Assembly: GCA_021740045.1 (NCBI GenBank) | Contig: JAIPAP010000009.1 | Span: 1-51,166 of the forward strand | Source: Bacteroidales bacterium | GTDB lineage: Bacteria; Bacteroidota; Bacteroidia; Bacteroidales; JAIPAP01 | DNA length: 51,166 nucleotides | Direction: 5' to 3' | Shown here: one piece after another, positions 24,786 through 32,431 of the stretch | How positions within the stretch are numbered: the stretch's first letter is position 1 | How the letters are laid out: every line of letters starts with the position of its first letter | Position numbers and translations under genes: made by a program | The notes under the pieces: generated by a model | Database searches by the model: none | What the model saw: the letters and a program-made list of their open reading frames with translations, nothing else | What the model was told of the DNA's origin: nothing

Positions 24786-25054
24786 GAATCCAGCTTATCC
24801 ACATTGATGTTTTTTTCCGGTTGCTGTTTGCTGTCGCCACCCTCGGAGGCTTTTTGGTTTAACTCATCCACGAATTGCTGTATTTGATCATCGTTAAACC
24901 CCTTTTCCTTGGCAGCTTCTTCAAGGGTGCCCCAGATGGGTTCACCGCATACAATACAACGTATGCCTTTTTCCGATAAATATTTTACGGCAAAGGGATA
25001 ATCCTCCGTTAAATCTTCAATGGGTATGTCTTTGGTAATCGCATTTTGGGCCAT
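24782..25054 (-). CDS. DUF1858-domain protein, 90 aa
   Basis: A small acidic cytoplasmic protein. Residues about 8-65 form a DUF1858 domain (DIPIEDLTEDYPFAVKYLSEKGIRCIVCGEPIWGTLEEAAKEKGF), including the CxxC pair CIVC. Relatives include the N-terminal part of hybrid-cluster-related and ScdA/RIC-like proteins, so a metal or redox role is possible but unproven. A strong AGGAGG site precedes the ATG. A 15-bp stem would cover both the Shine-Dalgarno and the start codon. It lies 94 bp downstream of the DUF4301 gene on the same strand. Confidence 0.8.
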   Translation of the reverse strand: MAQNAITKDIPIEDLTEDYPFAVKYLSEKGIRCIVCGEPIWGTLEEAAKEKGFNDDQIQQFVDELNQKASEGGDSKQQPEKNINVDKLDS

Positions 25055-25139
25055 GACTTCCTCCTGAATTTTTATTCATTTCACTTGCATTATGGTAACG
25101 CATACAAGGAAATTATGTTTTCAACAGGAAGAAGTCATG
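25052..25139 (-). promoter_or_regulatory. Stem that would sequester the RBS and start codon of the DUF1858 gene
   Basis: On the minus strand CATGACTTCTTCCTG (25139 to 25125) pairs with CAGGAGGAAGTCATG (25066 to 25052) over 15 positions, 14 Watson-Crick and one G-U. The second arm holds both the AGGAGG site and the ATG. The loop is 58 nt. There is no T-run, so it is not a terminator. It matters only if the transcript starts upstream of 25139, for example by read-through from the DUF4301 gene. Confidence 0.65.
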
Positions 25140-25148
25140 CCCTAATGA

Positions 25149-26699
25149 TTACTGATGTTGCTTGCGTAACAGGTCGTTAATGGTTTTTACCGGATTGAAT
25201 GTCGTAATGGGTACTTCCACAAATATGGTGTTCCAGAATGCCATGGCGCCGTTCCAAAGTCCCGGCAATTCCTGTGCTTTCAGGCTCCGCCCGTTTTTCG
25301 ATTTGGTGGAAATGAAACCCGTTGAAGGTTCGACAAAATCCTTCAAGTTGAAATTGTTGCCCTTGTAGTCGCGCAATCCGCATACCAGGTCCACCGGATT
25401 AAAATGAGTGGATTCATCCACTATTTTTTGCTGAACCTCACGATCGAGATCCATTTGCGATGATTCAACAATTTGCAGGGACTGTTGGCCGTATTTATCC
25501 TTTATCCAAAAAGGGCCACCGCCGGGTTCACCTTCATTTTTCACCATGCCGCATACACGAATAGGACGGTTCAGCTTTTCGACCAGGAATTTTCTTTTAT
25601 CGGCGGTTGAGCGAGTACTAAAATCCTCCGGCTTGATAATGTTCAACTTTTGCTCAGCAAATTCACCTATTTCAAGCAAACGACTATCATTGATTTCATC
25701 TTTTTCAAGCTCTTCAAGGTAACCAAAGGCTTCTTGCTGCAACTCGAGGAGATATCCGGCCAATACCTTTTTATACAAATAGGTGTCGGGCTTCATATCA
25801 TCGGGAACAACATTATCAATATTTTTGATGAAAACAATATCCCCTTTCAGATCATTGAGATTTTCGATCAAGGCACCATGGCCTCCGGGCCTGAATAAGA
25901 TGGTACCGTCCTCTTCCCTGAAAGGTTCATTGTCCATGTCAACCGCAATGGTATCGGTAGAAGGTTTTTGCTCTGAGAAATTAATGTTGTATTTCACCTT
26001 GAACATCTCTTCATAACGTTCAACCACATCATCGATCAAATCCTGAAAACTAAGGCGATGCTCAGGTGAGACCGTAAAATGCAGGTTCACAATCTGATTT
26101 CTGTCTGCGCAATAGTTTGCCCCTTCGGCCATATGCTCTTCCAGGGGTGTTCGAATCTGTCCGCCAACGTATGTATGAAATGGAATCAGTCCCTTGGGCA
26201 GATTCCCGAAATTCAGCCCTTTTTCAGTGAGCAAATATTCGAGTATAGGCCCGTATTCCTTATTGGCCAGCATATGATCGATATTAAGCCCGTCGCCTTC
26301 CATGGTTTTACGTAAATCATTAAAAAAGGGAAATAGTTTAAGGCTAAAGAAAAAATTATACACCGAATTGAAGCCTTTATCACTCAGGAGTTCTTTTTCG
26401 TTGGCCTCTTTATCGCGGTATTTCTCAAGGTAATTAAAAAGATGCTTGAACATGCGTGTGGCAGCACCCGAGGCAGGCACAAATTTAAGCAGTCCCCGGT
26501 CTTTCGAAGCCTTCTCATAATGACCGGCAAGGCGTTGTTCTTCGTCATCACCCAATTGGTCAATCCCTTTTCCTGGAGTGGCAGGGGCAACAAGTTCAAC
26601 CGCCGGGAAGCCCTGTCTGAAGTTTTCCAGTTGCTTATCAATGGTTTCACTGGTAATCCTTTTTTCCTTTATTTGTTCAAGATCTTTTTCTGTTAACAT
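25149..26699 (-). CDS. DUF4301-family protein
   Basis: A 516-residue cytoplasmic protein from MLTEKDLEQIKEKR; an in-frame ATG at 26729 adds 10 residues of low-complexity sequence. It carries conserved blocks of the DUF4301 family: KFVPASGAATRMFKHLF, the long middle domain with RPGGHGALIENLNDL and FIKNIDNVVPD, and the C-terminal CGMVKNEGEPGGGPFWIKDK. The phrases resemble nucleotidyltransferase loops (UTP-sugar pyrophosphorylase-like), but no function is established. It is probably in one transcript with the DUF1858 gene. Confidence 0.82.
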   Translation of the reverse strand: MLTEKDLEQIKEKRITSETIDKQLENFRQGFPAVELVAPATPGKGIDQLGDDEEQRLAGHYEKASKDRGLLKFVPASGAATRMFKHLFNYLEKYRDKEANEKELLSDKGFNSVYNFFFSLKLFPFFNDLRKTMEGDGLNIDHMLANKEYGPILEYLLTEKGLNFGNLPKGLIPFHTYVGGQIRTPLEEHMAEGANYCADRNQIVNLHFTVSPEHRLSFQDLIDDVVERYEEMFKVKYNINFSEQKPSTDTIAVDMDNEPFREEDGTILFRPGGHGALIENLNDLKGDIVFIKNIDNVVPDDMKPDTYLYKKVLAGYLLELQQEAFGYLEELEKDEINDSRLLEIGEFAEQKLNIIKPEDFSTRSTADKRKFLVEKLNRPIRVCGMVKNEGEPGGGPFWIKDKYGQQSLQIVESSQMDLDREVQQKIVDESTHFNPVDLVCGLRDYKGNNFNLKDFVEPSTGFISTKSKNGRSLKAQELPGLWNGAMAFWNTIFVEVPITTFNPVKTINDLLRKQHQ

Positions 26700-26729
26700 A
26701 TCGATATGTTTTTTGTGTTTCACTTTCAA

Positions 26730-27075
26730 CTATTAATAAACAATCCGAATCATGTTTGTTTTGCCCTATGGTTCGGATAATAAATTCAGCATTATACGTT
26801 TAACCCATAGCAATGGGAAAAAGTTTTCAAGAGCGCAAGCCAATAACAATACAGCAAGTTGTTTCATATTATTCATTAATGAAAGATACTAATACCATTG
26901 CCTTTGAGCACTAAAATACATATTTCGGAGGACTTTGGCGAAAATATGCCGAAATTTTTCCATCGGATATATTGAAATATACACAAATATTTTATTTTTG
27001 CAGTCGCTTAGCGCGGATAGCAGCAGCAAACGCGCATGAGAGCCGATGTTCTTTTACATACGATTTTAAAACAAT
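26730..27075. other. Intergenic region ahead of the tRNA-Leu array
   Basis: No gene is seen. The region holds the array promoter (26972-27000) and, at 27029-27054, a short remnant reading ACGCGCATGAGAGCC then GATGTTCTT. It resembles the D-arm and anticodon-arm part of tRNA-Leu(GAG) with its core deleted. Confidence 0.5.
26972..27000 (+). promoter_or_regulatory. Promoter of the tRNA-Leu array
   Basis: TTG (26972-26974) and TATTTTTG (26993-27000), 18 bp apart, fit the Bacteroidota promoter. Transcription would start near 27006 and cross the whole array. No internal promoter is obvious. Confidence 0.6.
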
Positions 27076-27206
27076 GCCCAGGTGGCGGAACTGCCCCGAA
27101 AAACCAGAAATTTTTAATTTCATAGTTTTTCGAGGGTCCTCGAAATGAAGCAAAATCACAGATTTTGATCATTTCGGGAGTAGACGCGCATTGGGATCAT
27201 CGTTCT
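27076..27206 (+). pseudogene. tRNA-Leu 5' part split by the 86-bp hairpin element (copy 1)
   Basis: Bases 27076-27093 equal the first 18 bases of the intact tRNA-Leu(GAG) gene at 27229. The 86-bp insert 27094-27179 follows. The tRNA resumes at 27180 (GTAGACGCGC) but decays at once into ATTGGGATCAT and CGTTCTT. The T-arm and acceptor 3' strand are absent, so it cannot make tRNA. Confidence 0.75.
27094..27179 (+). repeat. 86-bp double-hairpin element, copy 1
   Basis: It begins CCCCGAAAAAC and ends CATTTCGGGA. It folds as two adjacent hairpins, each with an outer stem, an internal loop and an inner stem. It is inserted between the two G residues of the D-loop (AACTG / GTAGAC), the same point as copies 2 and 3. 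Confidence 0.8.
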
Positions 27207-27228
27207 TAAAAAATATACTAATAAAAAT

Positions 27229-27312
27229 GCCCAGGTGGCGGAACTGGTAGACGCGCATGGTTGAGGGCCATGTTCCCGCTAGGGAGTGCAAGTTCGATTC
27301 TTGTCCTGGGCA
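27229..27312 (+). tRNA. tRNA-Leu (anticodon GAG)
   Basis: An 84-base intact tRNA. The acceptor stem is GCCCAGG with CCTGGGC, the D-arm GCG...CGC with GG in the loop. The anticodon stem CATGG/CCATG holds the loop TTGAGGG, giving GAG. The long variable arm CCC-GCTA-GGG is typical of leucine tRNA, and the T-arm has TTCGATT. CCA is not encoded. It reads Leu CUU/CUC codons. Confidence 0.95.
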
Positions 27313-27322
27313 CTATGTTGAT

Positions 27323-27402
27323 CCCGGGTAAGCAAGATTTTTACGCTATGACCAAAGGGTCCTCGAAATCTAATAAAATTAAAGATTTTGAGCATCCCGG
27401 GA
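27323..27402 (+). repeat. Diverged relative of the hairpin element (d1)
   Basis: It begins CCCGGG and ends ATCCCGGGA, then GTAGACACAC. It shares TCCTCGAAAT and AGATTTTGA-CAT with the 86-bp element but differs in the first half. The terminal complementarity is kept with other bases (CCCGGG with CCCGGG instead of CCCCGAAA with TTTCGGG). It lies directly behind the intact tRNA-Leu(GAG). Confidence 0.55.
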
Positions 27403-27440
27403 GTAGACACACTGGTCAGGTATACGTTCTCAAAAGTTTA

Positions 27441-27610
27441 GCCCAGATGGCGGAACTGCCCCGAAAAACCAGAAATTTTCAATTTCATAGTTTTTCGTGG
27501 GTCCTCGAAATGAAGCAAAATCATAGATTTTGACCATTTCGGGAGTAGACGCGCATGGTTGAGGGCCATGTTCCCGCTAGGGAGTGCAAGTTCGATTCTT
27601 GTCCTGGGCA
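27441..27610 (+). pseudogene. Split, chimeric tRNA-Leu(GAG) carrying the 86-bp insert (copy 2)
   Basis: Apart from the insert 27459-27544 this is a full tRNA-Leu: 5' part 27441-27458, 3' part 27545-27610 identical to the intact GAG gene. The first seven bases are GCCCAGA, as in the CAG tRNA, while the 3' acceptor strand is that of the GAG tRNA. Position 7 is therefore an A-C mismatch. With the D-loop split it is probably not a working tRNA unless the insert is removed or tolerated. Confidence 0.75.
27459..27544 (+). repeat. 86-bp double-hairpin element, copy 2
   Basis: Hairpin 1 pairs CGAAAAAC with GTTTTTCG and, inside, GAAATT with AATTTC around a TTC loop. Hairpin 2 pairs CGAAATG with CATTTCG and, inside, CAAAATC with GATTTTG around an ATA loop. 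CCC/GGG and TCC/GGA extend the two outer stems past a single bulged T each. Confidence 0.85.
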
Positions 27611-27620
27611 CTATGTTGAT

Positions 27621-27701
27621 CCCGGGTAAGCGAGATCTTTACGTTATGACCAAAGGGGGCCTCGAAATCTAATAAAATTAAAGATTTTGAGCATCCCGGG
27701 A
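27621..27701 (+). repeat. Diverged relative of the hairpin element (d2)
   Basis: Near-identical to d1 at an offset of 298-299 bp, with a one-base insertion (GGGGG instead of GGGT) and a few substitutions. It shows that a segment of about 299 bp was duplicated in tandem. Confidence 0.55.
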
Positions 27702-27739
27702 GTAGACACACTGGTCAGGTATACGTTCTCAAAAGTTTA

Positions 27740-27871
27740 GCTCAGATGGCGGAACTGCCCCGAAAAACCAGAAATTTTCAATTTCATAGTTTTTCGTGGG
27801 TCCTCGAAATGAAGCAAAATCACAGATTTTGACCATTTCGGGAGTAGACGCGCTGGTCCATAATCGTTCTT
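27740..27871 (+). pseudogene. tRNA-Leu 5' part split by the 86-bp element (copy 3)
   Basis: Bases 27740-27757 are a tRNA-Leu 5' end with one change (GCTCAG). The insert is 27758-27843. The tRNA resumes with GTAGACGCGCTGGT, matching the CAG tRNA, then degenerates to CCATAATCGTTCTT. There is no T-arm or 3' acceptor strand. Confidence 0.75.
27758..27843 (+). repeat. 86-bp double-hairpin element, copy 3
   Basis: Same length, ends, folding and D-loop insertion point as copies 1 and 2. It differs from copy 2 by about one base (CAC instead of CAT in the loop region). Confidence 0.8.
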
Positions 27872-27886
27872 AATTTTATCGCTAAT

Positions 27887-27970
27887 GCCCAGATGGCGGA
27901 ATTGGTAGACGCGCTGGTTTCAGGGACCAGTGGCCGCAAGGCCGTGCAGGTTCGACCCCTGTTCTGGGCA
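27887..27970 (+). tRNA. tRNA-Leu (anticodon CAG)
   Basis: An 84-base intact tRNA. The acceptor is GCCCAGA with TCTGGGC. The anticodon stem CTGGT/ACCAG holds TTCAGGG, giving CAG. The variable arm is GGCC-GCAA-GGCC and the T-arm has TTCGACC. CCA is not encoded. It decodes Leu CUG. Confidence 0.95.
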
Positions 27971-27985
27971 CAATTAGAAATTATT

Positions 27986-28026
27986 ATCCCCTAATTATCA
28001 ATGTTACGATTAATGGGGGATTTTTT
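27986..28026 (+). terminator. Terminator after the tRNA-Leu array
   Basis: ATCCCC and GGGGAT pair, strengthened by TAAT and ATTA. The stem is followed by a run of T (TTTTTT). It lies 15 bp after the last tRNA and would end the array transcript. Confidence 0.7.
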
Positions 28027-28225
28027 GTTGCGGTCAACTGGTAATACACAAAGAATCGTCTAATTCCCAGATAAACTTAATATAAAGAAATCCTCAATAT
28101 AGGGTTTAATCTTTTTATTCCTGCTTTTTTTAAAATGAAACGCAAAACTTTTTCAATTTCGGATATGCTTATTCCAATGGTTTTTCATATCTTTATGACA
28201 TTAATTTTAACTATTCTAAAAGAAT

Positions 28226-31200
28226 ATGATCAGTAAATCTCAATCAGTAACCCATTCATCAATACGAGATAATCGAGTTCGCGGTACAGTTGGCCAGTAC
28301 TTGAAGAAAAACATAATTGTTAACTCGAACTTAGCGATTGTTTCAGCATATTTCACGATATATGCATATAGCCAGTTAAAAGCTGAATTAGACAGCATAA
28401 ACCATCTGGATTTTCTTTTTGGCGAACCAACTTTCTTAAGGTCAATAGATCCTGGCAAAACTAATAAAAGAGACTTCAAAATTGAGGATGATAATATTAT
28501 CATACCTTTAGAAAAGCGTTTGATCCAAAAATCTATCGCTAAAGATTGCTCAAATTGGATTAAAGAGAAGGTAAGCATAAAATCCATGGTCAAGCCAAAT
28601 TTCTTACATGGAAAAATGTACCACATTACACAAGAAAGTGGAGTTGAAAAAGCAATAACCGGTAGTTCAAATTTTACTGTTAAAGGCCTGGGGCTTGGAG
28701 GAAAACCCAATATTGAGCTTAACTTAGTTGTTGATAGTGACAGGGATAGAATTGATTTGAAAAATTGGTTTTGTGAATTGTGGGGCAACAAGGAAGGGCT
28801 TGTTGAAGATGTAAAAGATGCAGTGCATAAATACCTGGAGCAGCTTTATGTTGAAAATGAACCTGAATTCATTTATTACAAAACCCTTTATCACCTTTTT
28901 GAGAAATACCTTGATGAACAGGCAAAAGGAGGTTTACTTACCGAACAAACAGGATTCTTTGAAAGTGAGATCTGGAATATGCTTTATGAATTTCAGAAAG
29001 ATGGAGTAAAAGGGGCAATTAATAAGATTTTAAAACACAATGGTTGTGTTATTGCTGATAGCGTGGGTCTTGGTAAAACATTTGAGGCTCTTGCCATTAT
29101 CCGATATTTTGAAATGCTGAATTATCGTGTCTTGGTATTATGTCCCAAAAAACTTTCCAGCAATTGGACAATATATCAGTCTTTTCATGGAAGTAGTTTA
29201 AATCCATTCAAAAAAGACAAATTTAACTATACAGTATTATACCATACCGACTTAGGAAGAGTGAGCGGACATTCTAAAGCCAATGGAATTGACCTCGAAA
29301 ATTTCAATTGGGGAGCGTATGATCTTATTGTAATCGATGAAAGCCATAACTTTAAAGGTAATCCATTAGAGAGAGTTACAGAGGATGGAACATCAAAAAT
29401 GAACCGACCAAAGTGGTTAATGGAAAAAATTATCAAGGAAGGTATACAAACCAAAGTTTTATTACTTTCTGCAACTCCTGTTAACAATAACCTTAAAGAT
29501 TTAAGAAACCAGATTTCATTAATCACTGAGGGAAATAATAGTGCTTTATACGATGCCACCGGCATTAAAGACATTGCACTTTCTTTGAAGAATGCACAAA
29601 CTTTGTTTACGAATTGGGCCGATCCAAAAAAAACTAAAGAAAGGTCAATTAAGCAGTTGATCGAAAGACTGGATTCTTCTTTTTTTAAATTGCTGGATGA
29701 ACTTACAATTGCGCGTAGCAGAAAACATATTAAAAGCTTTTATAAAGCAGAACAGGAAGTTGGGAAATTTCCCATAAGAAATAAACCGCTTTCTATCTAT
29801 TCGAATATTGATTTAAAAGATCGTTTTTATACGTATGATGAACTAAACAAAATCATTCTACAATATAAACTCTCGGTTTATAATCCTTCTGCATATGTGC
29901 TTAAAGGAAAACAATCAAAATATGAAGAATTGGCGAAAACATCCGGAGTGCTTGCTTTCAAACAAAGCGATCGTGAGCATTTTTTGATTGGAATGATGAA
30001 AGTTAACTTTCTTAAAAGATTAGAGAGTTCTATTGAATCATTTGAAATCTCACTGGACAGGACTATACAGAAAATTGAAAAGCTTGAGAAGAAAATTAGG
30101 GAGTTTCAGCAACTGGAGCCAAACTCAATGGAGGAAAGCCTTAAAGATATGGAACCCGATGAAGATGAAAGAGACGAAAACGAAGACGATCAGGAACAAT
30201 GGGAAGTGGGTAAAAAACTGAAATTTGACTTGGCTGATCTTGATCTGGAGACATGGCTCGAAGACCTCGAAGCTGACAGGCATGCTTTGAATAAACTATA
30301 TAATTTCTCCGTGGCGGTTTCTCCTGATAGAGATGCAAAGTTGAAAGAATTACAGAAACTTATAAAAAAGAAAGTTCAAAATCCCGTTAATTCTGATAAC
30401 AAGAAAATAATAGTTTTTACTGCATTTGCTGATACTGCAACTTATCTTTATGATTGCCTTAAAGATTGGTGCCAACAAGAGCTAGATATAAATATCGCAA
30501 TAGTTGCCGGATCAATAACCAAGACTACTTTTGGTAAAAATGATTTTGGCCACATTCTTACAAATTTTTCACCTGTTTCAAAGAACCGCGATAAAATCCT
30601 TTCAATGCCTGATGAAAATGAGATCGACTTGTTGATTGCAACAGACTGCATAAGTGAAGGACAAAACCTTCAGGATTGTGATTATTTGATCAATTATGAT
30701 ATTCATTGGAATCCGGTTCGCATCATACAGCGCTTTGGCCGTATTGACAGATTGGGAAGTAAAAATGAAAGTATTCAACTGGTTAATTTCTGGCCTACAA
30801 AAGATCTGGATAATTACATCAACCTCAAAGAAAGAGTGGAGGCCAGAATGGCTTTGGTAGATGTAACAGCTACAGCAGATGACAATGTTTTGTCAACCGA
30901 TCAGATAAATGACTTGATTGAAGATGACCTGAAATACCGGAACAAACAATTAAAGAAGCTGAAAAAAGAGATACTTGATCTGGAGGATATGGATGAAAGC
31001 ATCTCCTTAACAGATTTCACCCTGGATGATTTCCGAATAGAATTGATGAATTACATTGAAAACAATAAGGAGAAATTGGAAAATGCCCCTTTTGGATTGT
31101 ATGCTGTTGTCCCATCACCCTCAAATAACTATTCGAAACAATTGGACTTATTTAAATTTACCGAATCTGAGCGGGAAATCATAAAACCAGGAGTGGTATT

Positions 31201-31594
31201 TTGTCTAAAGCAAAAGGGGGATACTGAAGGTAATGAACAAATAAACCCGTTGCAACCATATTTCTTGGTATACATCCGGGATGATGGACAGGTGCGCTTT
31301 AATTATACTCAAGCTAAACACATTCTGGAGATTTACCGTTTGATGTGTGCCGGGGAAACAAAACCTTTTGAAGAACTTTGTGATTTGTTCAATGCAGAAA
31401 CCAACAATGGTGAAAAAATGGACAATTATACAGAGCTCTTGGGTAAAGCCATAGAACAAATTTCAAGGGTCTTTGAAAAAAGAAGCAACCAGAAAATCAC
31501 CGGTAATGACCGTGGGGCTGTGTTAATTCCCAAGAAAAAGCGTGTAAAGAATATGGATAATTTTGAATTGGTAACATGGTTGGTGATAAAATAA
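28226..31594 (+). CDS. PLD-nuclease/SNF2-type helicase fusion
   Basis: The 1122-residue cytoplasmic protein has two parts. Residues about 20-200 form a phospholipase-D-like domain with one HxK motif (FLHGKMYH, His128, Lys130) and the partner GSSNFT (146-151). Such single domains dimerise to make a nuclease site. From about 245 there is an SF2/SNF2 motor: Walker A DSVGLGKT (278-285), DESH (371-374), SATPVNN (415-421), and the C-lobe motifs ATDCISEGQNLQ and QRFGRIDRLG (about 800-840). A very acidic linker sits near 645. With the methyltransferase two genes on, it is the likely ATP-driven restriction subunit of a defence system. The coding sequence is AT-rich compared with the core genes. Confidence 0.85.
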   Translation: MISKSQSVTHSSIRDNRVRGTVGQYLKKNIIVNSNLAIVSAYFTIYAYSQLKAELDSINHLDFLFGEPTFLRSIDPGKTNKRDFKIEDDNIIIPLEKRLIQKSIAKDCSNWIKEKVSIKSMVKPNFLHGKMYHITQESGVEKAITGSSNFTVKGLGLGGKPNIELNLVVDSDRDRIDLKNWFCELWGNKEGLVEDVKDAVHKYLEQLYVENEPEFIYYKTLYHLFEKYLDEQAKGGLLTEQTGFFESEIWNMLYEFQKDGVKGAINKILKHNGCVIADSVGLGKTFEALAIIRYFEMLNYRVLVLCPKKLSSNWTIYQSFHGSSLNPFKKDKFNYTVLYHTDLGRVSGHSKANGIDLENFNWGAYDLIVIDESHNFKGNPLERVTEDGTSKMNRPKWLMEKIIKEGIQTKVLLLSATPVNNNLKDLRNQISLITEGNNSALYDATGIKDIALSLKNAQTLFTNWADPKKTKERSIKQLIERLDSSFFKLLDELTIARSRKHIKSFYKAEQEVGKFPIRNKPLSIYSNIDLKDRFYTYDELNKIILQYKLSVYNPSAYVLKGKQSKYEELAKTSGVLAFKQSDREHFLIGMMKVNFLKRLESSIESFEISLDRTIQKIEKLEKKIREFQQLEPNSMEESLKDMEPDEDERDENEDDQEQWEVGKKLKFDLADLDLETWLEDLEADRHALNKLYNFSVAVSPDRDAKLKELQKLIKKKVQNPVNSDNKKIIVFTAFADTATYLYDCLKDWCQQELDINIAIVAGSITKTTFGKNDFGHILTNFSPVSKNRDKILSMPDENEIDLLIATDCISEGQNLQDCDYLINYDIHWNPVRIIQRFGRIDRLGSKNESIQLVNFWPTKDLDNYINLKERVEARMALVDVTATADDNVLSTDQINDLIEDDLKYRNKQLKKLKKEILDLEDMDESISLTDFTLDDFRIELMNYIENNKEKLENAPFGLYAVVPSPSNNYSKQLDLFKFTESEREIIKPGVVFCLKQKGDTEGNEQINPLQPYFLVYIRDDGQVRFNYTQAKHILEIYRLMCAGETKPFEELCDLFNAETNNGEKMDNYTELLGKAIEQISRVFEKRSNQKITGNDRGAVLIPKKKRVKNMDNFELVTWLVIK

Positions 31595-31601
31595 ATTATA
31601 A

Positions 31602-32429
31602 ATGAAAAAATCATTAACAACCATAAACGTAAAAGATACACAGGTTTCTCTATTAAGAAGAGCAGATGCAGATTATATTTCCCTGACTGACATTGCCAAA
31701 TACAGAAACCGGGTTGAACCTTTTTCGATCATCAATAACTGGATGCGCACAAGAAGCACCATTGAATTTATTGGCTTGTGGGAAACGTTAAACAACCCTG
31801 TTTTTAAACCTATCGAATTCGAGAGGTTTAGAATTGAATCGGGCAGCAATTACTTTGTTCTGTCTCCTAAACGTTGGATAGAATCAACAAATGCAAAGGG
31901 TATCATTGTAAAATCAGGCAGGTATGGCGGTACATTTGCCCATAAGGATATAGCATTCGAGTTTGCTTCCTGGATTTCATCTGAATTCAAATTATACCTC
32001 ATAACTGAGTTCCAGCGACTAAAGGAAGAAGAAACAGACCGCCTCAAATTGGAATGGGACCTGCAACGGACCATTTCTAAAGTTAACTATCGCATCCATA
32101 CCGATGCCATCAAAGAAAACCTCATCCCGCCTGAGCTCAGCAAAAACCAAATTAACTTTGTGTATGCCAATGAAGCTGATATGCTGAACATGGCCATGTT
32201 TGGAAAAACAGCCAAACAGTGGCGGGATGAAAATCCCGATGCTCAGGGCAACATACGCGATCAGGCCACCATAGAGCAATTGGTGGTACTTTCAAACCTG
32301 GAGAGTATCAATGCCGTCCTGATCAGGCAAGAAATCCCGCAAAACCAACGCCTCGAACAATTAAACCAAATTGCGATCACACAAATGAAATCCCTGTTGG
32401 GGAACAAGAATCTGAAAAAGCTGAAATAG
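31602..32429 (+). CDS. KilA-N domain protein
   Basis: The 275-residue protein has an N-terminal KilA-N domain (about 5-145), a DNA-binding fold common in phage and large-virus proteins. It shows DADYISLTDIAKYRN, NWMRTRSTIEFIGLWE and the closing block GGTFAHKDIAFEFASWISSEFKLYLI. The C-terminal half is helical (YRIHTDAIKENLIPPELSKNQ, then a region rich in Asn/Gln). It starts 7 bp after the helicase and ends 2 bp before the methyltransferase, so the three genes are one operon. It may be a regulator or a DNA-recognition partner. The role is unknown. Confidence 0.85.
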   Translation: MKKSLTTINVKDTQVSLLRRADADYISLTDIAKYRNRVEPFSIINNWMRTRSTIEFIGLWETLNNPVFKPIEFERFRIESGSNYFVLSPKRWIESTNAKGIIVKSGRYGGTFAHKDIAFEFASWISSEFKLYLITEFQRLKEEETDRLKLEWDLQRTISKVNYRIHTDAIKENLIPPELSKNQINFVYANEADMLNMAMFGKTAKQWRDENPDAQGNIRDQATIEQLVVLSNLESINAVLIRQEIPQNQRLEQLNQIAITQMKSLLGNKNLKKLK

Positions 32430-32431
32430 AG

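Noticed and set aside
27261-27533. 90-codon frame through the tRNA array
   Set aside because: It overlaps an intact tRNA and the hairpin repeats, and its sequence has no protein-like pattern.
27094-27844. Retron or self-splicing intron in the tRNA genes
   Set aside because: No reverse transcriptase is present in the window, 86 bp is too short for a group I or II intron, and the site is the D-loop and not the anticodon loop.
27076-27970. CRISPR-like array (regular repeats with variable parts)
   Set aside because: The repeated units are tRNA-Leu parts and hairpins at unequal spacing, the intervening sequences are themselves repeated, and there are no cas genes.
28240-28791. 183-codon minus-strand frame opposite the PLD domain
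   Set aside because: It is antisense to the HxK-containing nuclease domain.
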